From assembly GCA_037179515.1 (NCBI GenBank), contig JAXCGZ010020854.1, forward strand, positions 12,501 through 76,500: 64,000 bases of DNA, given 5' to 3'. The stretch's first letter is position 1. The number at the start of each line of letters is the position of its first letter. Shown piece after piece: positions 25,833 through 58,884 of the stretch. The stretch comes from Halocaridina rubra (lineage: Eukaryota > Arthropoda > Malacostraca > Decapoda > Atyidae). The translations under genes were made by a program, and so were the position numbers. The notes beneath the pieces were generated by a model that ran no database searches, was not told the DNA's origin, and worked only from the letters and a program-made list of their open reading frames with translations.

Positions 25833-26018
25833 GCTCATATTTGGTAATGGTTAGTATATTTTTGGAAACTACCTTGAGATTGTTAAATTTGTGACCCAAA
25901 TTGAATTCTTTTTTGTTATTTATCATAAAAAAAGTATGATTAGTGTATTTACTATAATCCGAAAATATTATCATGTGTCTTCACTTTACAGTAAAGTTTT
26001 GCCAATGAAAGACCCAGG

Positions 26019-39836
<13,818 letters not shown>

Positions 39837-40017
39837 GTTTACCACTTTATGTATCACTTTTAATCCCAATTCGAATGGAGGTGGACACAGACAGGTTGAA
39901 ACTATTAGGAGAAGCAAAGCTAAATGCCCTTCCTAACATCCTGCAGTGAGCTATATTGCGGGTCTGTCACTTACTACTCTGAGTGCCCTAACCTCAACCC
40001 TACTGCGGTCCCCAGTG
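39837..40017 (-). mobile_element. SINE family S2
   Basis: Full copy: ccactttatgtatcactttt, gaggtggacacagacaggtt, aaatgcccttcctaacatcc, head ending ctactgcggtcccc. Confidence 0.8.
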
Positions 40018-40437
40018 TACTGTACTGCCAAACCAACAAATTAGTACTGTAAATAAGCATCATAAACAGTATTATACAAAAATATAATACTGTTATTAAT
40101 AATAATAATAATTATAATAATAATAATAATAATAGGGCTAATGACTATGGAAGGTGGACATATATGTGATGAGAGTTTGTAAAATAATAAAAAAACAAAA
40201 AGAATTGTATATGAATCAGCGAAATGGTAACAAGGAACCAAATAGGAATATGAAAATCATACTGTATTGCTGGTATAATTTGTTAAAAAAATTAGTATTG
40301 TCTAATTGGTCAAGTTCATATGTGTGATATGCTAAGTGAGTTCTGATTATAATGGGCATATCAGTGTGGTGAATGCATTAGTTAGCAATATGAACATAAT
40401 AATTTTTTTACCTTCTGAAGGATTTTTGAACTTGGAA

Positions 40438-40700
40438 TAGGTTTGGCTAGGACAGATCGATGCTAAGTCTTTCAGTTACCGTTCTCTTCCTATGCCCGTG
40501 ACATATTCACGGAATATTCTGGCATATTTGTTACATATCTCTTATTATCCCTTTACAATTTAGAGTCAATCTCTTTTTATCCCTTTTCATTTTAGAAGTC
40601 TCAACACTCTTTATCTCTGTTTCTCTTTGCTTTATATTTTCTTGGTGGCTGGGCCTGATGAAGGCAATTTTTTTTTTTTGCCCCGTTCATCTGTTACACA
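40438..40700 (+). mobile_element. L3-like LINE 3' end, diverged
   Basis: ggctaggacagatcgatgct and tctttcagttaccgttctct resemble 63865-63940, and ggctgggcctgatgaaggca resembles the L3 terminus. Confidence 0.4.
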
Positions 40701-40734
40701 AAAAAGAAAAAGATGAGAACACCAAAATTACATA

Positions 40735-40925
40735 CATACAATGGCAATAATCTTTCTTGAAAGAAGTTGGCCAAGTCAAACACACTCCAATTCACTAGAA
40801 GACCCACTAACCCCATGACTCACATCTTAGCTTCTTGGGGGGGGGGATATGGGTCTCCATGATTCCCTCCCTCCACACTGCTTGGGGTCATCTATAGTGT
40901 AAACAGGGTTAAGTCTATTGTGAGG
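40735..40925 (-). mobile_element. R4 LINE 3' end
   Basis: gaagttggccaagtcaaaca, then cccatgactcacatcttagc and the reverse of the R4 start. Antisense copy. Confidence 0.6.
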
Positions 40926-41781
40926 ATAACATCCATGTCTGGTTTACCCCTTCTACTTTATTTCGTGGTAACCACCCCCTGCCCCCACCCTTCTTAGTTT
41001 ACAGCACTGAGCAAGTGCAGGAATATTCTTTTTCCTACATCATTTATTTACAATCTCCCACCCATCTCTATATCGCGCAGTCTCTCCTTCCTGTTTCACG
41101 AAATACAAAGTGCACCCAATTTTCTTTCCACCTCTCCCATCAATTTAATGTTTGACCTTACCCTGTTTACTTCTTTGCCAGTCTTACTTCATTCATACCC
41201 CCATACCAACTGAGCACTAACTCGTCTGACATCAAACATTACTTCCATTGTGCTTTCTCTGCCTCACCTTGATATGGTTTAAAAAATTTATTTATAAAGA
41301 CTAGCAATGCAAATTTAACCCATATTTACTTGAAAGACCAAGTAAGTTGCTGTTGTTTTGTATGTATTGTATTTTGAGCTTATTATGTTGTCAGAGAATG
41401 GGATACGTTGGGTACATATAAATTGCTATATTGTACGGGTCTCCCATGACCCATTCCTCAACAAGGTGCAATATCTACAACAACAGTAAAGTGTTTAGAT
41501 AGGTATCAGTCATAAACACTTCACTACTTACAACCACATATGCCAACAACACAACATTCTCTCCCTGAAGATTGGCAATGGCCTTTCTTAAGGACTTGGG
41601 ACTGTGTGGCCAGACAACCTAGGGAACGTCAACAACAATTGCAAAAACTGTGACACTTTGTCTCTGCTGTGAGATCCTCAGTAAGGACTGTAATTACTTG
41701 AAGAATTTTACTTATTATTACTGTCCAAGTATTCTTTCTTTGTAAACTCTGACCCTTGCATTTTTACTAGGTATTTTGCAT

Positions 41782-41945
41782 TGGCCCGCGATAATGCAGT
41801 GGTTAGAACACCTGACTTGGGAAGAGTCAGACCCAGGATTAAGCTTCTGCTGGGCATTAGGAAGGGCTTCCAGCCTTAAATCCCCAACTCCAACCTATCT
41901 GTGTCTACACCCATAATGAGGATAACTAGCAAACAGCATGTTGCT
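41782..41945 (+). mobile_element. SINE family S2
   Basis: Head ggcccgcgataatgcagtgg, then gcattaggaagggcttccag and aatccccaactccaacctat, cut in the tail. Confidence 0.8.
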
Positions 41946-42179
41946 AGTATGCTACTTCATCCTTTTCCTTTTATTTAAGGAATTATGCTAACCCACATAC
42001 ATACAACATCAATAGTGCATATAGTTCTTTGTTCCCATAAATAAATTTATATTTGAATAAATTTAAAGCCCTGCATCTATAATTACTCAGTAAAGTAGTA
42101 CTAGAAAAGAAAACTTCACCTGAGTTCTGAATCAGTTTTTACATCATCTGTTGGTTTATTTATTTATTTATTTTACCTT

Positions 42180-42370
42180 TAATGGCCACAATCTCCTCTG
42201 TAAGGAAAGTGGCCAAGCTAAAGAACACACATTCACAATAAGCCGGACAAACCTAGATCACTCCTCCTAACTCCTTGAGGGTAAAGGGTTACCAAAAGTC
42301 CTTCCCCACCTTCTTACTTGGGTCATCCACGGGGTAAGTGGGCACGGATCTTCTGCCGTGATGTAAACAG
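42180..42370 (-). mobile_element. R4 LINE 3' end
   Basis: aatggccacaatctcctctg, aaagtggccaagctaaagaa, gggtcatccacggggtaagt; a close antisense match to R4. Confidence 0.68.
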
Positions 42371-44435
42371 AGTTGGAAAATATATCCTGACGTGTTGCAA
42401 TCTCAAATTGTTGTAGTTTACTCAATGAATTATATGGCTTGCATTTATTTCTTATAGAATTCATGTGAATATTTTTCATTTTAAAACCTTGGTATGCTTT
42501 AAGATATCTAATTTGTATAAAGTATAGGGGTGACTTGAATATTATGATTAAATTTATTATTTGTGCAAAAAAAAAAAAGAAAAAAAAGTAAATTATCATC
42601 TGTGTTGAAGCTCCTGGAAAACTGATAATTATTTTGTCATTTAATGAAACGTTGAAACCAGGTTATTACATTTTGATTGAAATTTGTTAATACTGTACAA
42701 AAATATAAAGCAAGTATATCCTCTATGTAGAACCTAATGGATAAATATAATTATTTTGCCATTTAGTGATTTGTTAAAACCTGGTCATTACATCTTATTG
42801 CAAGGGTATCATGATCTGTAATGCTATTTCTTGTTATTTAGACTCTTATCTAGACCCTCTTGATAGCTGATTTATGCTTGGCAGAGTAAGACTCCCAGGT
42901 GAAACTGAAATCTTACCTTAATTTTATTTTTTTATATCATCCTAATGAACTATTGCATAGTAAAGAAACAGAAACTTATAAGCTGTAGCTTCAGAGATGC
43001 ATCTATCTGTTTATCCTCTGAACTGTCGTACTGCTTCTGTTGTCATGGAATTCAGAAGCGTCATTTGATCATTGCTTTCGTTATTCGTTATAATGGCGTT
43101 TGAGTTTATATTGTAATACTCTTCTGTTATGAGGATCTTTGCATTCTTATGTCTGTGGAGAACAGAAATATATGTTTTACAGTTTTTGTTTGCTTGTTGT
43201 ATACTCGCATTTGACTTGCATCCTTGAAAACATATAAGACCAGTTATGCTATGTATCTGCCACAAGGATCTTTCCAGATTTTTTGATATTTGTTATATTT
43301 TGTAAATAATTTTCTATACTCTATCTGCTGCAAAAAGACTGAAGATATAGCATGCATTTTTTTAATCAGTATGAGAAGAATGTTAAATGTTGATGTTAAC
43401 ATGTAATATAATGTAAAATTGTTGCATAGTACAACTCTGTATATATATATTCCAGCCTAATGGTTTAATGTTTTTATGCTGTACATTAACGCATGCACTC
43501 ACACACACGCACACACACACAGTATATATATATACTTTTCACATCATGTATACACTTGAAATCTCAAATCTCATTACATGAAATATGTAATTTAACAATT
43601 GTTTAAAGATGAGGAAGCCGTTTGTTCAACTATATTCGTAAACAAAATGCTGGTAACTTCATACCATCAGTTATTCGTATATACTTTACGCTAATTATCT
43701 GAGTATGTAAGCAGGTCATTCTGTGTCATATGTTGGCAAGAAGGTCTCCATGAGTTGGGGCCTACACACCAACAACTTGCTTCCCGATCAGATATGCCCC
43801 CATCAGGGTAGGAAGAGAGGGAGTTAGAGAGAGAGAATGAGCTGCATGGAGCCCCATAAAAATAGGTGTTCCCTTCATCGAAGCATTCTTTTATTTTTTT
43901 GTGTTAAAATTTTGTATGGAATTTCAAGAAAATATCAGCTTACTCGTGAATACCAGCTTTGTTTAAAGAGCATTTGTGATGCAATTTGTAACTCTTCTTT
44001 CACATTGAGGGAGGAACAGAAACAGTAAGCATATTGTATTTGATATAGGACAAGGAGGCTGTTTTTTATACCCTCCTGATGTAATAGGTTCTCTGAATTG
44101 GTGATGTAATAAATATTTGGCCATTAGTTCACACTTGATATGAGATGTATCAGTCAACGTAACTATTCTTATATCTTTTTTCTAGTAGTATACTGAATTA
44201 TATCTCCAATTTAACTATACGTTATGTTCAAATTTTTCTACGGAAAGTACCTTTGCAATGAACATTTATAATAGTTTTAGTACATTTGTGTTCAGTGATT
44301 GGAACTGTTAATTTCTTCAAGTTAACTTGGTGAAATTCATGAGAGAACTTTTTAAATATATTATTTTTATATTATCTCCTTTGTGTGATTAATGTTAAGG
44401 TAGAGGGATTAATTTCTCTTTCTTGGAACAAATAC

Positions 44436-44660
44436 AGTTGTCCCTCATCTTTCGGCGTTAATGGAGTCCACCACTTTTTGTTTAAGTCTCAAATCACGTA
44501 TACTCTAGGTTCTTTTGTAAATATATCCACACTTAGCATATAATATAATCCCAACCTCCTTTATACTGTACTTTGAATTGTGCTACGATTACTGTACATA
44601 AATTCTGCCTATTACAATTTAAATTTATGTAAAAACAGTACAGTATTCGTTATAATCATT
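44436..44660 (+). mobile_element. Possible Tigger-like relic
   Basis: Starts tacagttgtccctcatcttt, like the CAGT-GTCCCTC termini of Tigger elements. No convincing right end. 8527-8560 has a similar start (tacagttgttcctcatatta). Confidence 0.35.
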
Positions 44661-45090
44661 TTAGGGGAAAAATTGTATGAAATTTTTTTTTTTTTTCCAG
44701 TTGTATATATTCAAAACAGCACTTTAACACTGTGTAAGATGAGGTACAAATGTATTTAGTTTCATTCAGTATATGAAATTTAGGACATACAGGATACCAT
44801 AATATTCTTTTGTATAGTACAAGCTTTTTGTTTCTTCCTTTTAGATTTTGTAATGTATTTTTTGTTGCTGTTGTTATCCTAGTCAAGTAGTATGTTATTG
44901 CAATGTATACCATGGTGATAAATAATTTTGTGCCAAATGGAAATTGTATTTAGATCTATATGCAATTCACTGGGAAAAAGCCTTAAGGCATAGGAATATA
45001 AATGGTATTTGTGTATATAGGTTTAAAATTTCTCTCAGTATCAGTAATACCCCATGATATAGACAGTAAAGTTACAGTATGTGCTGCTTC

Positions 45091-45320
45091 ACAGAACCTG
45101 CTTTAATAATTTACAAAAATGTATTTACAGAACTTGTTTTAATGAATTTACTGAATAAGTCTACAGAACTTGTTTTAATTAACTTACAAAATGTATTTAG
45201 AGAATATGTTTTGATGAACTGACAAAATGGGTTTACAGAACTTGCATTAATGAACTTACAAAATGTGTCCACAGAATTTGCTTTAATGAGCATACAAAAT
45301 GTATCTAAAGAACTTGTAAT
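45091..45320. repeat. 36-base minisatellite, about six to seven units
   Basis: cagaacttgttttaatgaac-like units start near 45092, 45128, 45164, 45200, 45236, 45272 and 45307, followed by ttacaaaatgtatttac. A plain tandem array without spacers. Confidence 0.8.
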
Positions 45321-45777
45321 GAACTCTGTCCATTACTTTCAACTCACCAATATATAAAGAACTTTTTTGATCCTACACACATGCTGTCAGATATACCTCT
45401 GGTTTTTTGACGTGTCAGCTGCACATGCAAAGCCACCATAGAACCTTTTTCACTGTTATAATCAACACGTGCCACATTTTGTTCACTACTGGCATTACTC
45501 ATAATAATTATTATATTTTTTTAAGATTTTGAAGATGGCTTCTTATCCACGTTATTAAAACGATCAGGAAGTGAACTTAAAATAAAAAAAAATATATATA
45601 TATATATTAAATAAATAAAGCCACTCCCTTGTCTATACAAGTAGATGTCATAAATCATGTAATAAAATCAAGATGTGTGCTTTGTTTTTCTTTCAAATGA
45701 TTCCACTGTACATACCACATTCATTAACAAAGAAAAAATAAAATTGTGGAATGCCTTATTGATGATGCTTTTTTGTT

Positions 45778-45942
45778 GGTTAATGTATCACTATTAATCC
45801 TCATTATGGGAATAGGCACAGACATATTGGAGCTGGAGAATAAAGGATGGACGCCCTTTCTAATGCCCCACGGTGTGCTTGGTTGCAGGGCTGTCACTTA
45901 CTAAGTCTAGTGATCTAACCATTGATCTATGATCCACAGAAT
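45778..45942 (-). mobile_element. SINE family S2
   Basis: Tail taatgtatcactattaatcc, body aaggatggacgccctttcta, head around aagtctagtgatctaaccat. Confidence 0.75.
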
Positions 45943-46107
45943 GCTTTACTGACAATGCAGGCTTAAAAGGAAAAGTGATGAAGAGAAATCATGTTATGAA
46001 AAACCAGAAAGGCTTCTTTATAGTACTGGATTAAAAAACAAATACCACATGAGTGGTATTTGAGTCCATATAACAGGAAGGGCCTTATTATTGTTTAAAT
46101 TATTAAC

Positions 46108-46250
46108 AGTGCAAGACACTGCAGTACGGCAATGGTTAAAGTGCTCGGAAGTGTTAGGAAGGGCATCCAGCCTTTCCAAATCCAACTTTTTTTCTGTCCA
46201 CCCCCATTCAAATGGGAATTAATAGTGACAGACAAAACGGTAAACAACAA
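46108..46250 (+). mobile_element. SINE family S2
   Basis: Short head, then gtgttaggaagggcatccag and cacccccattcaaatgggaa with an intact tail gacagacaaaacggtaaaca. Confidence 0.72.
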
Positions 46251-46359
46251 CATGTAGTGGGGGATTTATGTCAGCCACAAAATTAACTTTATATCCGATG
46301 AAATGGCTGTACAAATTATGGATCAAAGTGTCTTGGTACATCCAAGTTTGTTTTCTTTT

Positions 46360-46518
46360 TTATGTGTCATTATTATTCCCCATAATGAGAGTGGACACAG
46401 ACGAGTTAGAGTTGGGGTATTAAGGCTGGATTCCCTTTCTAATGCCCTGCTGTGGGCTCAAACGTGGGCCTGTCACCGCTGCAGTTGAGTAATCAAACCA
46501 ATATACTACCGTGGTCCC
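46360..46518 (-). mobile_element. SINE family S2
   Basis: Tail tatgtgtcattattattccc, body aaggctggattccctttcta, head ending actaccgtggtcccc. Confidence 0.78.
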
Positions 46519-47079
46519 CTCCTTCAGCTCGTATTGAGGTAAATTCAATGGATGTTTTGGATAAGAGTGGTAACACTAAATGAACTGGGGACAGATCATA
46601 ATATAAAACTGGCCTTTAAAACATATAAACAATAAACACTTGAAAATGGGCGCCATTTTCAAGGTTTTGAAGCTTTACGCAGTATCATGTTGACAGTGTT
46701 AAGTTGGCAGTGAAAACATGTTTCTAGGAGTTCAACATTTTTTAAGTATTATCTTTAAGGCACTTGAGAGATTTATGCTAGTTGGGCACCATTTTTAGCA
46801 TCACCTTGTTTTTAAAGAGTGATTATATCAACGTTCCTAGTTGTATTAGAACATTTTCCACTAATTAGATATATACTAAAAAGTTACTTATATGGTATTT
46901 GATTTCCTTGTTCATGTACAGTATTCAGTATACATACAAGCCATACCCCATTTAACACTACCAGTAATTAAGCATTTATTTTTATAATATTTAGAGTAAA
47001 ATGGTGTATGTAGCCTTTATTCTTGTTCAAACTGAACTAATTATCACCACGTACATATAAATACTTTGCATTTACTTAA

Positions 47080-47398
47080 TTTTGCGCATGGGGAAGAGCC
47101 CTATGTTCGTAACTCTCCGTCACCTGGTGGGTTTAATTTAATTACTCAATGATGCTTATCATGCATACATATACATGGTCTCATACCCCCTTTTATGGGG
47201 TTTGGAGAGCCAAGAAATGTATCATACTTATCCTTAAAATTACGAATGCAGTTACCACTTACTGCTGCCTTGCTTAGCATAGTCCTATCATCAACTATTC
47301 CACACTGAAAAAGTACTTCCTTACATCCTGCAAAGAAGTTTTCTTAAGAAGCTTCTCACTATGACCTCTTGTTCTAGGGTCAACCATATCAAATATTA
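47080..47398 (-). mobile_element. Old diverged LINE 3' copy J
   Basis: Recognisable by the gggaagagccc motif and the C-terminal codons read on the minus strand, but heavily diverged. It is interrupted at about 47160-47220 by a stretch resembling another repeat. It marks an older period of activity of the family. Confidence 0.7.
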
Positions 47399-47721
47399 GG
47401 GTGTATGCTTATTCCTTTTACGTTTATGAACTGTTGAAAAAAGTAGCAGTCATAACTGGAAATTTTAGGAGTTTCCCCATAATTTCTTTCATAACTATAA
47501 GAATATCAAAACATAAATATTAGGCTTACTACAAATTTAATTTCCATACTCAGGTCCCGGGGGAAAGTTTAGGGTAGACAGAAATCTCCCTTAGCACCTC
47601 AGGGCTGTTCAGCCAGGCAAATTAGGGAACTACAAGAACAACAGTGATGAAAGTGACAGCATATTTTTCTGAAGTGTCCATAAGATGGGATCTAGAGCCC
47701 CATCGTCCACTGTACCTATAG

Positions 47722-47913
47722 ATGGATCACAGACGAAAGCAGGTGGCTGGAACTATTAGTTCCATCTCATTTTTTGAGAGTGAATCGATTCTGGATGGGC
47801 TACACCTCCACCAGAGATATTTTTCATGGGATGCATGGAAACATGCAGAAAAATTCTGTTACAGAATGCTAAGTCAGGCCGAAATAGGAATTTTTGTTTT
47901 TGAATTTCAATAA
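47722..47913 (+). CDS. Possible terminal exon or relic, unknown product
   Basis: An open frame of 63 codons begins just after a plausible acceptor (pyrimidine-rich stretch then tatag at about 47721). It contains SILDGLHLHQRYFSWDAWKH, followed by EKFCYRML. Its stop overlaps AATAAA at 47909-47914. The DGLH element recalls the catalytic DxxH block of SGNH-type hydrolases, but this is a weak resemblance. No upstream exon was identified. The flank at about 47560-47710 resembles 41580-41720, so the whole stretch could belong to a dispersed repeat. It may be the 3' end of a real gene convergent with paralogue 1, or a relic. Confidence 0.25.
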   Translation: MDHRRKQVAGTISSISFFESESILDGLHLHQRYFSWDAWKHAEKFCYRMLSQAEIGIFVFEFQ

Positions 47914-48170
47914 AACCATTAGTAATTTTTAATATGTAATACAAATAATTATGTGCTTCATAGCAGTGTAAAAATTTTATTTCCTGCAGTTGCCAACTGA
48001 GAACATGAGAATCAGTTGAAGTAATACAGTTTCCAATCAGCCCTACTGGTTCAAGAATATGAGGATGTTTTTGTTATAATAATTCAATATCAAATCTTAG
48101 TCTTAGTATTATATACAGTTTACCAGCTTAACACTTCCATGGAAAACAAAGACCAACAAATGATTGATTA

Positions 48171-55145
<6,975 letters not shown>

Positions 55146-55492
55146 CCTGAGATCATTTGAGAGAAAATTATTGTTAGAAGTATCAGCTAAAGGGAGCTCC
55201 TGAAGAATTGGCACCTCCAATTTTATCAACAGAAAGGTTAGGTTAGATTGAGTTAGGTTAGAATTTGATTTTAAAGTCCAAGCTCATATTTTAGCCCAAC
55301 CTAACCTAACCTCACTTTTCTTAGCTGTAGATAAATGGCAGGTCCCAATGATTTCAGAAACTCGGATTAAAAGTATAAATTATACAGATAGTTTGATAAT
55401 CTACTTCATAATAAGATAATTTTCTGAGAATACCAACAACAGACAACCACTTTTTTCCTCTTATGCTTCTGCTTTTTTTTTTCAAATCTATT

Positions 55493-55637
55493 AATTCCCA
55501 TTCGAATGGGGTAGACACAGACTGGTCAGAGCTGGGGTATTAGGGCTGGATGCCCTTCTAACCTCCCTCAGTGGCCTTAACCATGAGTTTTTTTCATTTC
55601 TTCAGTCGAGCGCATTAACCACTGCGCTGCCGCGGTC
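55493..55637 (-). mobile_element. SINE family S2
   Basis: Body cccattcgaatggggtagac and agggctggatgcccttctaa; head cgcattaaccactgcgctgc and cgcggtc. Confidence 0.78.
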
Positions 55638-55771
55638 ATTATATATATGTATATAAATAATAAAACAAATAGAATACAGGAATAATTATAGTTAGAGATT
55701 GTAAACACATTGTAAATATTTTTTCGATGTGTTTTATTTATTTGTTATGCTGTATTCTGAGGTAAATAAAC

Positions 55772-55880
55772 TGCCCCAGTAGCTCAGTAGCAGAGCGCAC
55801 TGGTCGGGAAGTCTTTAGCCTCATATCATGGGTTCGAGTCCACTGCGGGGCGTTATGATGGACATCCAGCTCCTAGGTGA
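55772..55880 (+). mobile_element. SINE family S2, well-preserved tRNA-like head
   Basis: Best-kept head in the window: GCCCCAGTAGCTCAGTAGCA, a GGTTCGAGTCC B box, and a GCGGGGC closing stem, then the S2 body start gttatgatggacatccagct. Confidence 0.75.
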
Positions 55881-55908
55881 ACTAAATGTGACAAAAATAT
55901 GGATAATT

Positions 55909-56040
<132 letters not shown>

Positions 56041-56157
56041 GTGAAGCCGTGATATTAACAATACTATTATCCACGAAAAAATAAGGAAAATTTTCTCACC
56101 AGATTTAGTAAATATTATATATGCTTTTCCGGGTCTTCTAGTCTCTGAATCTTTGTC

Positions 56158-56159
<2 letters not shown>

Positions 56160-56242
<83 letters not shown>

Positions 56243-56305
56243 AAATAATAATAATAATGAAAATAATAATAATAATAATGAAAATAATAATAATAATAAT
56301 AATGA

Positions 56306-56375
<70 letters not shown>
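56160..56375. repeat. (TAA)n microsatellite with GAAAA variants
   Basis: About 70 units, interrupted by periodic atgaaa. Confidence 0.95.
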
Positions 56376-56376
<1 letters not shown>

Positions 56377-56494
56377 CCAAAGGGGGTGTTTTCTTTTATT
56401 GTTTACGCAATCTTCACTCCTGACATTTCGCAATTCACTACATTATTTTTGCTAATTACATAATCGCATATCAGATAACATTAAACAGATAATT

Positions 56495-56878
56495 ATGTTG
56501 TTGTTGTTTGCTGTTTTATTAGTACCTATGAATCCCCATACGAATGGGGGTGGACACAGACTGGTTGGATCTGGGGAATATTAAATGAAAAATAAACTCT
56601 GAATTCCTCAATTAACAGCTTAATGTTGTTGTTGTTTGACGTGTTAGTAGTAACTATTAATCCCCATGCGAATGGGGGTGGACACAGACTGGTTGGATCT
56701 GGGGAATATTAAATGAAAAATAAACTCTGAATTCCTCAATTAACAGCTTAATGTTGTTGTTGTTTGACGTGTTTGTAGTAACTATTAATCCCCATGCGAA
56801 TGGGGGTGGACACAGACTGGTTGAAACTGGGGAATGTTAAGTGAAAAAAAAAATCAATTCCTCAACTCAGTATCGTTT
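56495..56878 (-). repeat. 128-base tandem triplication of a SINE S2 tail unit
   Basis: Units begin at 56495, 56623 and 56751 with tgttgttgttgtttg. Each contains the S2 3' segment (gggggtggacacagactggt), then ggggaatattaaatgaaaaa. Units 1-2-3 are almost identical, which indicates recent amplification. Confidence 0.88.
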
Positions 56879-57321
56879 CCTCAAAAATGACAAAAAAATA
56901 TCAAATTTTCATCAACAATTAAAAAGCTTCTCTTTGCTGTTTGTCAATGATCAATTTAATATGAAAAAAAATAAGTATTACTTACAGAATCAAGCTAGAA
57001 ATGTACTTACATGACTACTCGTGGCTGTTAGAAATAGAGGGAGCAAAATGAGGTTAGTACCTGTACTTTGAAAGTAATGTGACAATGCTGATTAGTTGAC
57101 CACTTGAGTGTTATCTCAATTTGGATGAATACTTCAGTGATAAGTATCTTATCATTAGTGAGTTTTGGTTGGGCCGTTAGCATATGACAAAAACACTTGC
57201 ATATCTGTATGATAATTGTGGCTGGTTGGAAATACTTTCTTGAATACGTAATGATGATGTTGCTTTCTATGATTATAATATATAATGTACTGTTCATAGG
57301 TTTCGTAACTACACACACACA

Positions 57322-57518
57322 CTTTTCAGTGTAAGAGTAGTTGATAATTGGAATTCGCTAAGCGAGGAGGTAGTTAATGCTATCTCAATCCATAGTTTTA
57401 AGGACAGGTATGATAAGTATCACTATGTATAAAATGGAACCGATCAGGAGACGGGAAGATACGAGCTTTGGGCTCTTTCCCGTAAACACAATTAGGTAAT
57501 CACAATTAGGTAATCACA
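57322..57518 (+). mobile_element. Short LINE copy I (3' end)
   Basis: Plus-strand 3' end with the last codons ([17 protein letters not shown] in one frame) and two tail units. Both ends abut AC-rich sequence: acacacacac before it and cacacgcacacgtgcg after it. Confidence 0.87.
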
Positions 57519-57544
57519 CGCACACGTGCGTAAACATTTTCTCA

Positions 57545-57712
57545 TTTTGTGTCACAATTAATCCCCGATCTTGTGGGGGTGAATCACAGACAGGTTAGAG
57601 CTGGGGAATTAAGGCTGGATGCCCTTCCGAGCACCCGGCGACGGGATCAAACCCGCATTAGTCAGGCTTTTCACTTCCCAGCTTGCGAGCTCTACCACTG
57701 AGCTACTGTAGC
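57545..57712 (-). mobile_element. SINE family S2
   Basis: Full copy: caggttagagctggggaatt, aaggctggatgcccttccga, head tagtcaggcttttcacttcc to gagctactgtagcc. Confidence 0.8.
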
Positions 57713-57960
57713 CTCCCCCCCCACATATTGTGAGTACCTGACACGGGCCAAAGGCATTTCCCACAACTACTGAGTCTGTATACTCAGGTTGGGTGGGTAT
57801 GGAGCGTTGCCTCGTGTTGAAGTGGTGGGGTAAAGCAGCTATGGTTGTCGCGCCTCACAGAGCGAAATCCTTGCCCATTTACCCTTTGGGAGATCCTAAC
57901 ACTGTGGTTGGGGATAGAATGTGCTGACTTACTATCCTCTATGTTAGAGGTGGCCAAACA

Positions 57961-58258
57961 GTCGATCACAATCTACCAGTCAATCGCGGTGACTTGTTTG
58001 GTTGATCACTGTTCCCCCACAGTAAGACTTGGCATCAGCTGCTCAGCTCGCCAACATGGCGTGCACTCTACCAGTCGATCGCAGCCACTTGTTTGGTCGG
58101 TCGATCGCCGTTCCCCCACAGTAAGACTTGGCATCAGCTGCTCAGCTCGCCAACATGGCACGCACTCTACCAGTCAATCGCGGCCACTTGTTTTGTTGAT
58201 CGCCATTCCCCCACAGTAAGACTTGGCATCAGCTGCTTACCTCGCCAACTTGGCAACA
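57961..58258 (+). repeat. Three-fold ~97-base tandem repeat in the hAT 5' region
   Basis: The phrase agtaagacttggcatcagct recurs at 58021, 58120 and 58216, with catgg and gatcg motifs between. Probably an expanded subterminal segment of the transposon. Confidence 0.8.
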
Positions 58259-58361
58259 GTGCGCAAGTTGTACGTGACACATTCCTGTTTCATGACTCTT
58301 CCCTCGCATCAGTCACTGAAGGATATTGAAGGAAGTTTCTCAGTTATCTCCTTTGTTCAAC

Positions 58362-58884
58362 ATAAATGTGTCAGATTTGGAGGAAGAAATATTGAAGCTT
58401 CAGTCTGATATTCCTCTGAAAGCAAGAACTTCAGAACAAACTTCTGGAATCTACTCCATGAAGAACATTATCCAGGACTGAAGTCGGTAGCTCTTCGGTT
58501 GACAGCATTTTTTGGTCAACTTATCTCTGCGAAGAAGCCTTCTCCCAAATGAAGATAATTAAATCAAGATACCGAAACCGTCTGACCGATGAACATTTGA
58601 AATACTTCCTCCACTTGTGCCTCAGTAGATGTAGTCACCGTGGCGCAAGCGGTAGCGTCCGCGATTCTGAGGCGTCAGGTCGAGGGTTCGCGCCCCGCCA
58701 CGGTCTGAGGTTAGCAGGGGCATGCACTCAGAGTAACGATTACATCTGTCAAAGCAAGTCCTTTGCAAGAAGGCAACCGTCCTAGCCCTTGGAGAAAAGG
58801 GAGACCGTGACGTAAAACCGGAACTTGTGCCTCAGTAGATATGAACCATCCTTCAGTAAATTATCACAAGATATGAACCCTCTC
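58362..58884 (+). pseudogene. hAT transposase C-terminal region, broken
   Basis: Fragments in different frames match the hAT dimerisation region (the type seen in GTF2IRD2/ZBED-like transposases): SDLEEEILKLQSDIPLKA; then FWNLLHEEHYPGLKSVALRL; then TYLCEEAFSQMK with KSRYRNRLTDEHLK; then LSRYEPSFSKLSQDMNP. At least two frameshifts separate them. A SINE at 58631-58822 splits the last two pieces, with an 18-base target duplication. The DDE-bearing N-terminal two thirds are absent. Confidence 0.85.
58631..58822 (+). mobile_element. SINE family S1 inside hAT transposase relic
   Basis: Complete copy. The head CCGTGGC pairs with GCCACGG as an acceptor-stem-like pair. Flanked by an 18-base duplication acttgtgcctcagtagat at 58613-58630 and 58823-58840. 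Confidence 0.93.

Larger units (their letters stand above)
42376..47079. other. Mostly featureless noncoding stretch with SINE S2 copies
   Basis: Apart from the listed minisatellite, SINEs and a possible Tigger relic, no exon or RNA gene was found. Confidence 0.55.

Noticed and set aside
45091..45320. CRISPR array (36-base period)
   Set aside because: Units are contiguous with no unique spacers, and the window is eukaryotic.
55772..55880. tRNA gene
   Set aside because: The head is tRNA-like, but it continues into the SINE S2 body and has a disrupted anticodon region; many diverged copies exist.
58636..58708. tRNA gene with a perfect CCGTGGC/GCCACGG stem
   Set aside because: It is the head of SINE S1, flanked by a target-site duplication that includes the SINE body.
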